The translations under genes and the position numbers were made by a program. Under the pieces are notes generated by a model. It saw only the letters and a program-made list of their open reading frames with translations, was not told where the DNA came from and did not search any database. Shown one piece after another: positions 7,837-16,452 of a stretch of DNA of 64,000 bases (its first letter is position 1; each line of letters opens with the position of its first letter). The DNA comes from Clostridiaceae bacterium (lineage in GTDB: Bacteria; Bacillota; Clostridia; DSM-8532). Where the stretch lies: positions 35,855-99,854 of the forward strand of contig JAAYMA010000054.1 in the NCBI GenBank assembly GCA_012521615.1. Reading direction: 5' to 3'.

Positions 7837-8793
7837 ATGATAAACTGGAAAAGAATTGTCATCATTGCATTATTTTTGGCATTTGTAACAGCATCTTTGA
7901 TGATAGGAGCTCTAAGTGAAGTCACATTAAAAGCACTGCTCAATGGCGATGTAACAGCATGGAAAGTTGTATGGCATAGTCGTGTTCCGCGTACGGCTGC
8001 AATAATTCTGTCGGCTGCTGGTTTAAGTGTTGCAGGACTAATTATGCAGGCTATAAGCAGAAATAAGTTTATGTCCCCCTCAACAAGCGGTACTACAGAT
8101 GCAGCAGCTTTTGGAATATTGCTTGCATTTATTTTCCTGAATGAACAATCTGGATTTATTCAGACTTTATTTGCTTTTATCTTTGCTTTTTTATCTACCG
8201 TACTATTTACTTCTGTTATTAACCGCCTGAAACTTCGCGAGGTTGCATACGTACCTTTGATCGGCATGATGTACGGTGGACTTATTTCTGCACTTACCAC
8301 TGCAGTTGCCTATAAATTTGATGTCATGGAGATGATGTCAGCCATCGGATTGGGCAGTTTTGCAAGGATTGGTGATTTTTCAACAATTTACATTGTCATA
8401 CCTCCATTAATTATGGCTGTACTCTATTCCACAAAATTCTCAATTATTGGGATGGGAGAAGATTTTTCAAAGAATTTAGGGCTGAATTACAACCGGGTTG
8501 TTTTTTTGGGTCTGGTTATAATTGCCCTGATAAGCGCATCTTCTTTTGTTGCAGTAGGACCGCTGCCATTTATAGGGCTGATTATTCCCAATATGGCCAC
8601 AACTTTTTATGGTGACAACCTGAAAAAGTCCATTGTTGATTTAATGCTGTTCGGATCGGTCTTTGTACTGTTTTGTGATATTGCAAGCCGTCTTGTAATT
8701 TATCCTTACGAAATCAGTGTCAGTTTAACCATAAGTGTGGTTGGAGGAGTTATCTTCATGATTTACCTGATAAGGGGGCTGAGACGTGCATAA
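7837..8793 (+). CDS. Siderophore ABC transporter permease, FatD/CeuB/YclN family
   Basis: FecCD-family permease of about 318 residues. It has the CeuB/FatD-type sequence around SRVPRTAAIILSAAGLSVAG followed by LIMQAISRNKFMSPSTSG, which distinguishes this catechol/petrobactin-type group from the FepD type; FIGLIIPNMATTF near residue 260 is the ATPase-contact region. ATG at 7837 is chosen because CAGGAGA stands 6 bases upstream; an in-frame ATG at 7810 has a weaker site. First gene of a four-gene operon in the order permease, permease, ATPase, binding protein, the same as B. subtilis yclNOPQ and Vibrio fatDCBE-type loci. Confidence 0.88.
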   Translation: MINWKRIVIIALFLAFVTASLMIGALSEVTLKALLNGDVTAWKVVWHSRVPRTAAIILSAAGLSVAGLIMQAISRNKFMSPSTSGTTDAAAFGILLAFIFLNEQSGFIQTLFAFIFAFLSTVLFTSVINRLKLREVAYVPLIGMMYGGLISALTTAVAYKFDVMEMMSAIGLGSFARIGDFSTIYIVIPPLIMAVLYSTKFSIIGMGEDFSKNLGLNYNRVVFLGLVIIALISASSFVAVGPLPFIGLIIPNMATTFYGDNLKKSIVDLMLFGSVFVLFCDIASRLVIYPYEISVSLTISVVGGVIFMIYLIRGLRRA

Positions 8794-9790
8794 AGAAGCA
8801 AGACTACAAAGACGATCAACTGTTATTTTTATTGTGATGGGACTTTTATTGACTATATCAGTATTTTTGTACATATATTCAAGAACATATGCTAAAGCTC
8901 ATCGCTTAAATCTTGAAATGAACAGGGCTGCATTTGAAACTATAATGAGCAGAACTTACCCTGCTCTGATTGGAATGGCTGCTGCCGCAGTTTTAATAGC
9001 TGTTGTCAGCTTATCCTTTCAAACTGTCACTGGAAGCCGGATTTTAACTCCGTCCATGATCGGGTTTGACTCTGTATTTGTAGGCACACAGACAATTCTT
9101 GTGTTTGTGTTCGGATCGGTATCCAGAGCTTTTACAAATCCTTATTTAAATTACTTGATAGTAGCAGGGACCATGGTGATTGTTTCCACGATGATGTATG
9201 GTTTTATTTTACGGAAAAATAATAATAACCTGGTTTTCCTGTTGATGTTCGGATTAATTTTATCAGGTATTGTAAGAAGCGGTTCAACCTATTTGCAGGT
9301 AATTATGGATGCCAATGATTATAACCAGGTCAAGGCGGCCACAAGTGTAACTGTAAACAATATGAACACAAACATTATTCTGATTGCACTGCCACTGATG
9401 ATTACCGTAGTAGCAGCAATACTTCTCCGGCATAAAACCTATGACGTGATGGCTTTGGGGCAGGACAATGCGAAATCTTTAGGAATTTCATATGAAAAAG
9501 AAGTAAAATTAAATCTTTTTTTAATATCTTTAGGGATGTCGGTAACTACAGCACTGATCGGTTCACTGACATTCTTGGGGTTGCTTGCTGTTAATATAGC
9601 CCGGGAACTGTTTAAGACCCATAAACATATTTACCTGTTTATCGGATCAGCGGGATTGGCAGCACTTGCTTTGATTTGCGGGCAGGCACTGGCAGAGCTT
9701 TTACAGGGAGCTGTGCCAGTGACGGTAATAATTGATCTGATCGGTTGTTCATATATGTTCTATTTAATTTTAAAGGAGGGCCGGGTTTAA
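8786..9790 (+). CDS. Siderophore ABC transporter permease, FatC/YclO family
   Basis: Second FecCD-like permease of the operon, 334 residues, partner of the preceding permease in a heterodimer. Strongly hydrophobic with about nine or ten helices; TVTGSRILTPSMIGFDSVFV (residues 80-99) and AKSLGISYEKEVKLN (about 227-241) are typical of the YclO/CeuC group. It starts at GTG 8786, overlapping the upstream gene by 8 bases, with AGGGGG as ribosome site. The ATPase gene begins immediately after its stop. Confidence 0.87.
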   Translation: MHKEARLQRRSTVIFIVMGLLLTISVFLYIYSRTYAKAHRLNLEMNRAAFETIMSRTYPALIGMAAAAVLIAVVSLSFQTVTGSRILTPSMIGFDSVFVGTQTILVFVFGSVSRAFTNPYLNYLIVAGTMVIVSTMMYGFILRKNNNNLVFLLMFGLILSGIVRSGSTYLQVIMDANDYNQVKAATSVTVNNMNTNIILIALPLMITVVAAILLRHKTYDVMALGQDNAKSLGISYEKEVKLNLFLISLGMSVTTALIGSLTFLGLLAVNIARELFKTHKHIYLFIGSAGLAALALICGQALAELLQGAVPVTVIIDLIGCSYMFYLILKEGRV

Positions 9791-10567
9791 ATGATAGAAG
9801 TAAAAAATATAAATCAATCTTATACAAAACATGGGAAAAAGAAAATTCTTGAAAACATTAATCTGACCGTCAAAGAAAAGGCCATTACAGCTCTTATAGG
9901 TTCCAATGGCGCGGGCAAATCCACACTGCTGGGAGTAATGTCTAATCTTATAGCTCCTCTTTCCGGCGAGGTTCTGATAGATGGTACAGACATAAGGAGT
10001 ATAAAACCTTGTGAGCTTGCAAAGAAAATTGCCGTATTAAAGCAGACACAACACATCAACATACGGATTACAGTCGAAGATTTAGTGGAGTTCGGAAGGT
10101 TTCCCCATTCCAAGGGCAGGCTTAACGATTTTGACAGGAAAAAGGTGAAAGAAAGCCTCGCGTATATGAGTTTGACAGGTCTTGAAAACCGGTATCTGGA
10201 TGAACTTTCAGGCGGGCAAAGGCAAAGAGCGTTCATTGCCATGATACTGGCACAGGATACCCCTTATATATTTTTGGATGAGCCCCTGAACAATCTTGAT
10301 ATAAAGTACTCTGTTGAAATGATGAAGGTTATCAGAAGCCTTGTTACAGAATTGGGCAAGACAGTCATAGTTGTTCTGCATGATATCAATTTTGCTTCTG
10401 CATATGCAGATTATATTGTTGCAATGAAAAAAGGACGCATTATAGGCGAAGGGCATCCGGATCAAGTAATTACAAAGGAGGTGCTGGATAAGGTATTTGA
10501 CCATGATTTCAATATAGTATCATACCAGGGCAGAAATACTTGTCTTTATTTTGATTGTGTATCATAG
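9791..10567 (+). CDS. Siderophore ABC transporter ATP-binding protein, YclP/FatE family
   Basis: ATPase of 258 residues. Walker A GSNGAGKST (about residues 37-45), signature LSGGQRQRAF (about 137-146), Walker B YIFLDEPLNNLD and the switch His in VLHDINFA are intact. ATG at 9791 directly follows the stop of the second permease, with GGAGGG upstream. It powers uptake through the two permeases of this operon. Confidence 0.92.
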   Translation: MIEVKNINQSYTKHGKKKILENINLTVKEKAITALIGSNGAGKSTLLGVMSNLIAPLSGEVLIDGTDIRSIKPCELAKKIAVLKQTQHINIRITVEDLVEFGRFPHSKGRLNDFDRKKVKESLAYMSLTGLENRYLDELSGGQRQRAFIAMILAQDTPYIFLDEPLNNLDIKYSVEMMKVIRSLVTELGKTVIVVLHDINFASAYADYIVAMKKGRIIGEGHPDQVITKEVLDKVFDHDFNIVSYQGRNTCLYFDCVS

Positions 10568-10605
10568 AAAAATTCATTAAATAGAATTCTACAGGAGGTA
10601 TCAAA

Positions 10606-11709
10606 TTGAAAAATAAATTTATTGTATTTATGATAGCAGCAGTGATTTTGGTTGGCATTCTTGCAGGATGCTCCTCAAATAATAAAGTTTCAGAAGACGC
10701 AGTAAAAACTGATGCAACTTCCCGGGCACCAGCAGAAAATGAGGAAACATCTGAGGTTTCAGATACTGTAGTTATAACTGATTCTGACGGAAATAAGGTA
10801 GAGGTTAAGAAAAACCCTACCCGGGTGGCTGTTTTCGATTATTCTATCCTGGACATTTTATACAATGCAGGTTTTGAAAATACCGGCATAGAAAAATTAA
10901 TTGTGCCGAACAAGGAAAATCTTCCCGAGGAACTGGCTTTTTACAAAAATGCAAGCAATGATCTTGTGATAAGTGGGGGAACTTTGTTCTATATTGATTG
11001 GGACGTACTGGATTTAATTCAACCCGAACTGGTTATAATCGGTGGAAGAGCATTCGGAATGGGACCCTCTGGAGAAAGATTGAGCAGTGAAGAGGTTGAA
11101 AAATATAAGGAAGAAACTTTTTCAAGATATTCCGATACTGCTTTCGTAAAACTGACAACCAACAGCTCTGACTCTCAGTTGACTTTGGATATTGAAAACA
11201 ATATAACTGCGCTTTCACAGATTTTTCCGGAAGTTAAGGATGTTCTTGAGTTAAAATGGGCGAAACTGAAGGCTGATATTCAGGATGTAAATGAAAAAGC
11301 AAAAAGCACAGGGAAGAGAGCTCTGTTTGCAATGATGGTTGACCAGACCACGCTTTCTGTGTTCAATCCCAACAGCCGTTTTGACATGCTTTATGAGGAT
11401 TTTGGCTTTATTCCTGCAGATGAAGGTGCTGTGGCATGGACTAATCAACATGGCTTTGATGTTCGTGCAGAATACGTTCTTGAGAAGAATCCTGATGTAA
11501 TTTTCCTGCTGGACAGAAGCGCAACCGTAGGATCCGGTGCAGGTGCCGAAAACTTTATGAAAGATCCTATAATCAAACAGACTACTGCGGCACAAAACGG
11601 TGATATCTACGTGCTGACGGGAAATGCCTGGTATACTTTGACAGGTGGTGTAACTGCAACAGAAACAATGATTTCTGATCTGAACCAATTTCTCAGTAAA
11701 TACCAGTGA
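10606..11709 (+). CDS. Siderophore-binding lipoprotein, YclQ/FatB family
   Basis: Extracellular substrate-binding protein of 367 residues, anchored as a lipoprotein: a hydrophobic signal ends in the lipobox LAGC near residue 22. A Ser/Glu/Thr-rich linker (about 23-55) precedes the periplasmic-binding domain starting with VVITDSDGNKVEV. The phrase TRVAVFDYSILDILYNAG is typical of the FatB/YclQ group that binds petrobactin and other catechol or mixed-ligand siderophores. TTG at 10606 is the start, 6 bases after GGAGGT. Last gene of the operon, followed by a strong terminator. Confidence 0.88.
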   Translation: MKNKFIVFMIAAVILVGILAGCSSNNKVSEDAVKTDATSRAPAENEETSEVSDTVVITDSDGNKVEVKKNPTRVAVFDYSILDILYNAGFENTGIEKLIVPNKENLPEELAFYKNASNDLVISGGTLFYIDWDVLDLIQPELVIIGGRAFGMGPSGERLSSEEVEKYKEETFSRYSDTAFVKLTTNSSDSQLTLDIENNITALSQIFPEVKDVLELKWAKLKADIQDVNEKAKSTGKRALFAMMVDQTTLSVFNPNSRFDMLYEDFGFIPADEGAVAWTNQHGFDVRAEYVLEKNPDVIFLLDRSATVGSGAGAENFMKDPIIKQTTAAQNGDIYVLTGNAWYTLTGGVTATETMISDLNQFLSKYQ

Positions 11710-11750
11710 AAAAGAGCTTTCTCAATACAATTTCTGAGACTGCTGCATTA

Positions 11751-11798
11751 AATAACAGGTATGAGCCGGTTTTTTTGCCTCATACCTGTTATTTTTTT
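11751..11798. terminator. Bidirectional terminator between the siderophore operon and ppa
   Basis: A perfect 15-bp stem, AATAACAGGTATGAG (11751-11765) with its complement at 11779-11793, followed by a T-run on the plus strand and flanked by A residues that serve the minus strand. It sits between convergent genes; the ppa stop codon lies inside its tail. Confidence 0.88.
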
Positions 11799-12327
11799 AC
11801 TTGCAGAATATCTCATTATATCTGTCAATTTCTCTTTGTATGGTCTTAATAGCTTTTTCCCGACCCTGTACCTGAGTAACCTCTGTTTGTACTTCTTCCA
11901 ATTCTTTATATACGCTGAAGAAATGGGTCATTTCAAGGAAAATATGTTTTGGAAGATCCGAGACATCTTCATATCCATTATAACTGGGGTCAGTAAAGGG
12001 TATTGCAATAATTTTGGAATCTATCCTGCCATTATCAAGCATTGTGAACATCCCGATGGGATAGCAGCGCACAAGTGTCATTGGTCCAATAGGTTCGGAG
12101 CAAAGTATCAATACATCAAGGGGATCATTGTCGTCCCCGTAAGTGCGGGGAATAAATCCATAGTTTGCCGGATAATGGGTAGAGGTTGATAAAATACGGT
12201 CGAGAACGAGCATACCGGTTTCTTTATCAAGTTCGTATTTTGTTTTGGAACCTTTTTGTATCTCAACTACCGCATAGAAATCTTCAGGACTGATTCTGTC
12301 AGCGGAAATATCATGCCAAATGTTCAT
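11797..12327 (-). CDS. ppa: Inorganic pyrophosphatase, family I
   Basis: Soluble Mg-dependent pyrophosphatase, 176 residues (family I enzymes are 160-180). Active-site residues are visible: EIQKGSKTKYELDK near residues 22-35, the Tyr/Pro-rich HYPANYGFIPRT near 51-62 and the metal-binding DDNDPLDVL near 65-73, with DP and PF further on. It removes pyrophosphate from biosynthetic reactions. ATG at 12327 follows GAGGAGG. It is a single gene convergent with the siderophore operon; a TATAAT lies on the minus strand at 12359-12364. Confidence 0.93.
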   Translation of the reverse strand: MNIWHDISADRISPEDFYAVVEIQKGSKTKYELDKETGMLVLDRILSTSTHYPANYGFIPRTYGDDNDPLDVLILCSEPIGPMTLVRCYPIGMFTMLDNGRIDSKIIAIPFTDPSYNGYEDVSDLPKHIFLEMTHFFSVYKELEEVQTEVTQVQGREKAIKTIQREIDRYNEIFCK

Positions 12328-12504
12328 TAAGCGACCTCCTCAGTTTTTTGTTCATCTTATTATACCCTAAAACCAAAATAATTTTAAGCTGAATGGTAAT
12401 TATTGACTGAAGCAGAAATCAGAACTATTTTCAGCCTTATTTCGTCTAATTCATTAGATAAAGTTATGTATATAAATGGATATAAAATAAGGGGGCATGC
12501 AGTT

Positions 12505-13131
12505 ATGCTGAAAAAGATCATTTTAATTGCTGTACTTGGAGTACTGATTATATTATCGGGTTGTTCAGGTGAAGTCCATAGAAAAGATGAAGCCCATGCA
12601 ATTATTCCCGAAGTTTCTGATGCTGAAGAAGAAAATATTACAAAGAAAGAGACTTTAAATGAAGATAACGCAGCCAAACCAAGTTTAGGAGGAATTTCTC
12701 TGGGGGATTCACTTGAAAAAGTTCTGGATGTATTGGGTGATGATTACGAAAAGACTGATGAGACTGACAGTACCGGGATGATTGGTGAGGATACTACTGT
12801 TTTGACATATGAAAGCGGTATAGTTATCACAGTTGGAAACAATTCAAAGAAAGTGCTCCGGATTGTATCTGCAAGCGAAGATTTCAGAACTGACAAAGGA
12901 ATTAAAGTCGGTGACACTGCCAAAACTGTTACTGAGGTATACGAAATTGAATTTGAAAAGGCGGTAAGCCGTCAAACCAACGAACTGCTTGAAGGCTGGT
13001 ACCTTATTGGTGATGAAGCAGTTATCATTTTCGATTATGACAAAACAAATTATACCGTGATGAATTTCGATATTAAGCCTGATTCAAAAGTAGAAGAAAT
13101 AATACTTGCTTATTGGAGACATTTTGATTAG
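12505..13131 (+). CDS. Secreted lipoprotein of unknown function
   Basis: Protein of 208 residues with a lipoprotein signal (KKIILIAVLGVLIILSGC; Cys near residue 19), an acidic linker and a C-terminal half containing two similar units that begin SLGDSLEKVLDVLG and KVGDTAKTVTEVY. Such G-D-S/T repeats recall BamE/SmpA-like folds found in clostridial lipoproteins, but I do not recognise a named family. ATG at 12505 is chosen because it gives the signal peptide and has a GGGGG ribosome site; the frame is open further upstream without a good site. It stands alone between divergent ppa and the chitinase-like gene. Confidence 0.75.
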   Translation: MLKKIILIAVLGVLIILSGCSGEVHRKDEAHAIIPEVSDAEEENITKKETLNEDNAAKPSLGGISLGDSLEKVLDVLGDDYEKTDETDSTGMIGEDTTVLTYESGIVITVGNNSKKVLRIVSASEDFRTDKGIKVGDTAKTVTEVYEIEFEKAVSRQTNELLEGWYLIGDEAVIIFDYDKTNYTVMNFDIKPDSKVEEIILAYWRHFD

Positions 13132-13274
13132 CGCATGTAACGAATTTTTGATTGTTACTTATTACATTGACAATTTTGACCAAAGATAAGCAATTACGAC
13201 CATCTTTTTTTGTGAAATATAATGATAGAATTAAATGTGAGTGCTTTCCAAATTTCATAAAGAAAGGTGGTCAA

Positions 13275-15185
13275 GTGAATATGAAATTAAAAAGGGCCCT
13301 TGCAATCATGCTATCTGTAATTTTCATTGGTTGCCTGATTACTGGTACACTTCCCTTGGCAGCAATTGAAGGCTTTTCAGATGTTACTGATGATTATCCT
13401 TATGTTAAAAAGTTGCAGGAGGCAGGCATTGTTGTTGGTGACAATGGGAAATTCAACGGCGAAGGAGAAGTTACCAAAGCGTGCCTTGCAATATTTCTTG
13501 CTAAAACCTTAGAGCTGCCGGAAGCGGATGATGCGGTTCTTTCAGACGTTCAAAGCGGCATCTGGTATGAAGATTTTGCAAAACGGGCTGTGGCTGCCGG
13601 ATTTTTAACAACTGATGAGAATAATAACTTTAATCCTGATGAACTTGTAACATGTGAAGATCTGTTTGTTGTTGTTGAGGCTATTGTAAAACAAGATAAT
13701 ACAATCCGACCTGATCCGAAATCCATTGCACCATTAATTTCAGATTTTACTGCAATTGTAAACAGGTATCAGGTTGCTCATGTAATGTACGAAATATATA
13801 TAGACAGAACAGAGCCGATTCCAATGCCCCAAAAGAATGTAGTAGGATATTACGGGAACTGGCAGGTATATGGTCCGTTAAAACCTGCGGAAATTCCATG
13901 GGATATGCTTACACACTTAAATCATGGATTTTTAACTGTTTCTGACGGCACACCATCTGATGAAACTTTTGACTGGGCTCCCGCTCCAAAATATTCACTG
14001 GCATTCACCGATTCATGGTCAGATATATGGATGGACGCCGGTGCAGGTGATGGTGGAATCTTTAAAGTCTATGAATTGATGCACCGTATTTATCCTAACG
14101 TGAATATAATGCTTTCAGTAGGTGGCTGGACACGCGGCCAGATGTTTTCGGAAATGGCTTTAACACCTGAAACACGTAAAATATTCATTGACAGCTGCAT
14201 TGATATGCTTGAAAGAATGCCCTGGCTTGCAGGTATTGATCTGGACTGGGAATATCCTGGAGTATACAGGGATCCGGTAACGGACGGTCTGGATGATCCT
14301 GTTGATTTTGGTTCTGGAGTAGGCGGTCATGATGTAGCAGTGGATAAGGACAATTTTACAGCACTACTGAAAGAATTACGGGAAAGTATGGATGAAGCAG
14401 GTTTTGAGGATAAGCTTCTGACCATCTGCGAATCTGCCAACTATGAACAAACGGCGCAAAATCAGGATCTTGATGAGGTTGCAAAATATGTTGATTTCAT
14501 CAATGTTATGACTTATGACATGACGGGTGCCTATAATGATACTACCGGCCATCATGCAGCGGTTTATGAAAATCCTTATACACCGTTTTCCGTTGACCAG
14601 GCAATAAAAGGTTATCTAAATCATTTCGAGCCCCATCAGCTTAATGTTGGTGTTGCAACATATTCACGGGGCTGGGCCAATGTGGAACCAGATGAAAATG
14701 GTGAGTTAAGAGGCAGACCTGCCGGAAACAGGAACCCCGCACCCGATACAGGTCATCCCGATGCTGATCCCGGTTCACGTTATTACCGTGGAGACGGTGA
14801 TGCAGGATTCGGTATATATGAGGTCAGTGAAGGATGGTCTGAAGGCAAACATAAAGCCACCGATCTCCCTGAGGTTATAGGACAGTGGTACGGTCTTTAT
14901 CCGGGAGCATGCTTCCGTCTGGCAACAATAAAAGAAATGCTTAAGGATACAGAGCGCTATACCTATTACTATGATGAACAGGCAGAAGCCCCATACTTGT
15001 ACGATAAGCAGGATAAAGTATATTTGTCATTTGAAGACGAACGCTCTGCACAGGCCAAGGTTGATTATGTATGGGAGCATGAGTTAGGCGGGCTCATTTT
15101 CTGGGAAACTGCTACAGACATAAAAGACGAAGGTTTCCCAATAACCCGTGTTTTATATGAAGGTGTATGCAGACAGACTGATTGA
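13275..15185 (+). CDS. Secreted GH18 glycoside hydrolase (chitinase-like) with N-terminal SLH repeats
   Basis: Exported protein of about 636 residues. The signal peptide ends near residue 30. Two SLH-like modules follow (about 34-85 beginning GFSDVTDDYPYVKKL, and about 90-140 with GIWYEDFAKRAVAAGFL), suited to anchoring in the cell wall. A GH18 barrel spans about 188-630: opening strand NVVGYYGNW, SVGGWTRG, catalytic motif GIDLDWEYPG (D322, D324, E326), MTYDMTGAY and closing GGLIFWE. The acid triad is intact although the outermost Asp of DGxDxDxE is Ala. It should hydrolyse beta-1,4-GlcNAc polymers such as chitin, or peptidoglycan-like glycans. GTG at 13275 lies after AAAGGTGG; ATG at 13281 is an alternative. 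A terminator follows. Confidence 0.88.
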   Translation: MNMKLKRALAIMLSVIFIGCLITGTLPLAAIEGFSDVTDDYPYVKKLQEAGIVVGDNGKFNGEGEVTKACLAIFLAKTLELPEADDAVLSDVQSGIWYEDFAKRAVAAGFLTTDENNNFNPDELVTCEDLFVVVEAIVKQDNTIRPDPKSIAPLISDFTAIVNRYQVAHVMYEIYIDRTEPIPMPQKNVVGYYGNWQVYGPLKPAEIPWDMLTHLNHGFLTVSDGTPSDETFDWAPAPKYSLAFTDSWSDIWMDAGAGDGGIFKVYELMHRIYPNVNIMLSVGGWTRGQMFSEMALTPETRKIFIDSCIDMLERMPWLAGIDLDWEYPGVYRDPVTDGLDDPVDFGSGVGGHDVAVDKDNFTALLKELRESMDEAGFEDKLLTICESANYEQTAQNQDLDEVAKYVDFINVMTYDMTGAYNDTTGHHAAVYENPYTPFSVDQAIKGYLNHFEPHQLNVGVATYSRGWANVEPDENGELRGRPAGNRNPAPDTGHPDADPGSRYYRGDGDAGFGIYEVSEGWSEGKHKATDLPEVIGQWYGLYPGACFRLATIKEMLKDTERYTYYYDEQAEAPYLYDKQDKVYLSFEDERSAQAKVDYVWEHELGGLIFWETATDIKDEGFPITRVLYEGVCRQTD

Positions 15186-15211
15186 TTAATATCTGATTTT
15201 CACAAAATTAT

Positions 15212-15253
15212 AAAAAGTCCTGAACCATGTTTTAACGGGTTCAGGACTTTTTT
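15212..15253 (+). terminator. Rho-independent terminator of the GH18 gene
   Basis: A stem of about 15 bp, AAAAAGTCCTGAACC (15212-15226) with GGTTCAGGACTTTTT (15238-15252), loop of 11 bases, T-run at the 3' side. It begins 27 bases after the stop codon and separates this gene from the Tad-like operon. Confidence 0.88.
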
Positions 15254-15368
15254 GTACAAAAAAATATAAATATAAACATAAAAAGACAAATTGCGGTAGA
15301 CATATTGTGAATATCATAGTAAAATATGTTATAAATACTATAATAAAACATGGTAAGGATATGATTTT

Positions 15369-16439
15369 ATGCCTCAAATTAGGTTATTCATCGGAGACAG
15401 GGACGCTGAGTTTTTGGACAGATTGAGCAGCTATATATACAGGAATAAAGGTAATCAATTTATACTTGAGCTTTTTACAGATCCGGTCAAATTTGAAGAT
15501 TGGCTGAATAGTGACGGAAAAGCTGACTTTATCGCTGTTTCCTCGTCTTTTCTTGATGAATTGCCTGTCAGGCCCGATCCCTCAAAAACCCTGGTTTTGA
15601 TTGACAGTCCGGAAAGTCTTATACCCGAAGAATTTAATGCGGTGGATAAATACATATCTGCAGAAAGATTGATAAAGGAAATTATATCCCTTGTGGCTGA
15701 TAAATTGCCACTTAGAAATTATAAAAATAAAAGCTGCTGCAGCGCTGTTTACCTGGTACTTTATGCAGATGGAAGCGATTTTTATAATCCTCTGGCACAT
15801 AGTATTGCCTACCTTAAGGCTGTAGACGGCAGTAGTTCTTTTTATCTGAATTTGGACGAACTATCCAATACTGACAGCTACTTTCAAGGCAATAATCAAA
15901 AAGGCTTAAGTGAAATGCTTTATTATATAAAAGCCAAGAAGAGCAATCTCGCGCTTAAAGCTGAGGCTTGTACTTCAAAAGACATTAATTATGGTCTTTA
16001 TTTTATGAAAGGGCATCAAAATCCCGATGACATCAGGAGTATGACCCCGGATGAATGTGCTCTTCTTATTAATTCTATAATCGAAAGATCATGCTATGAG
16101 AGTGTTATTGTTTCGAGAGCTTTTATTCAGGATAAAATCCTGCCGGTACTTTTAAACCTGGCAGAAAAAATATTTGTCACATCTTCAAACTTTCCATCAT
16201 CGCTGGAAAGGCTTAATAAAATTTCAGAACTGTTGTCCGGTATGGGTGACACCAACGGTACAGAATTGACAATAGGCGATAAGGTTTGTTTTTGTATAAA
16301 TTCAGTTTGCCGGACAAATGAGTTTTACAGGCTGAATAATTTCAAGAAAATATTCTTACCCCATCCCTTTGCTGAAAACTGCTGTTTTCCTCCGTCCAAT
16401 GAATATCTTTCAGCAATAAAAGATTTGCTTGAACAATAG
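15369..16439 (+). CDS. TadZ/CpaE-like protein (pilus/secretion localisation factor)
   Basis: Protein of 356 residues at the head of a Tad-like operon. The N-terminal third resembles an atypical receiver domain (RLFIGDRDAEFLDRL at the start, with TLVLIDSPESL near residue 75). The remainder resembles the MinD/ParA-like domain of CpaE/TadZ but lacks a recognisable Walker A lysine motif: the region after the linker reads CCSAVYLVLYADG. That gives a degenerate ATPase, as seen in several TadZ proteins. TadZ marks the cell site for Tad assembly. It overlaps the reading frame leader of the CpaF gene, whose ATG is 13 bases downstream. The family call relies on length, domain pattern and operon position. 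Confidence 0.7.
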   Translation: MPQIRLFIGDRDAEFLDRLSSYIYRNKGNQFILELFTDPVKFEDWLNSDGKADFIAVSSSFLDELPVRPDPSKTLVLIDSPESLIPEEFNAVDKYISAERLIKEIISLVADKLPLRNYKNKSCCSAVYLVLYADGSDFYNPLAHSIAYLKAVDGSSSFYLNLDELSNTDSYFQGNNQKGLSEMLYYIKAKKSNLALKAEACTSKDINYGLYFMKGHQNPDDIRSMTPDECALLINSIIERSCYESVIVSRAFIQDKILPVLLNLAEKIFVTSSNFPSSLERLNKISELLSGMGDTNGTELTIGDKVCFCINSVCRTNEFYRLNNFKKIFLPHPFAENCCFPPSNEYLSAIKDLLEQ

Positions 16440-16452
16440 AGAGGAGAGTTTT

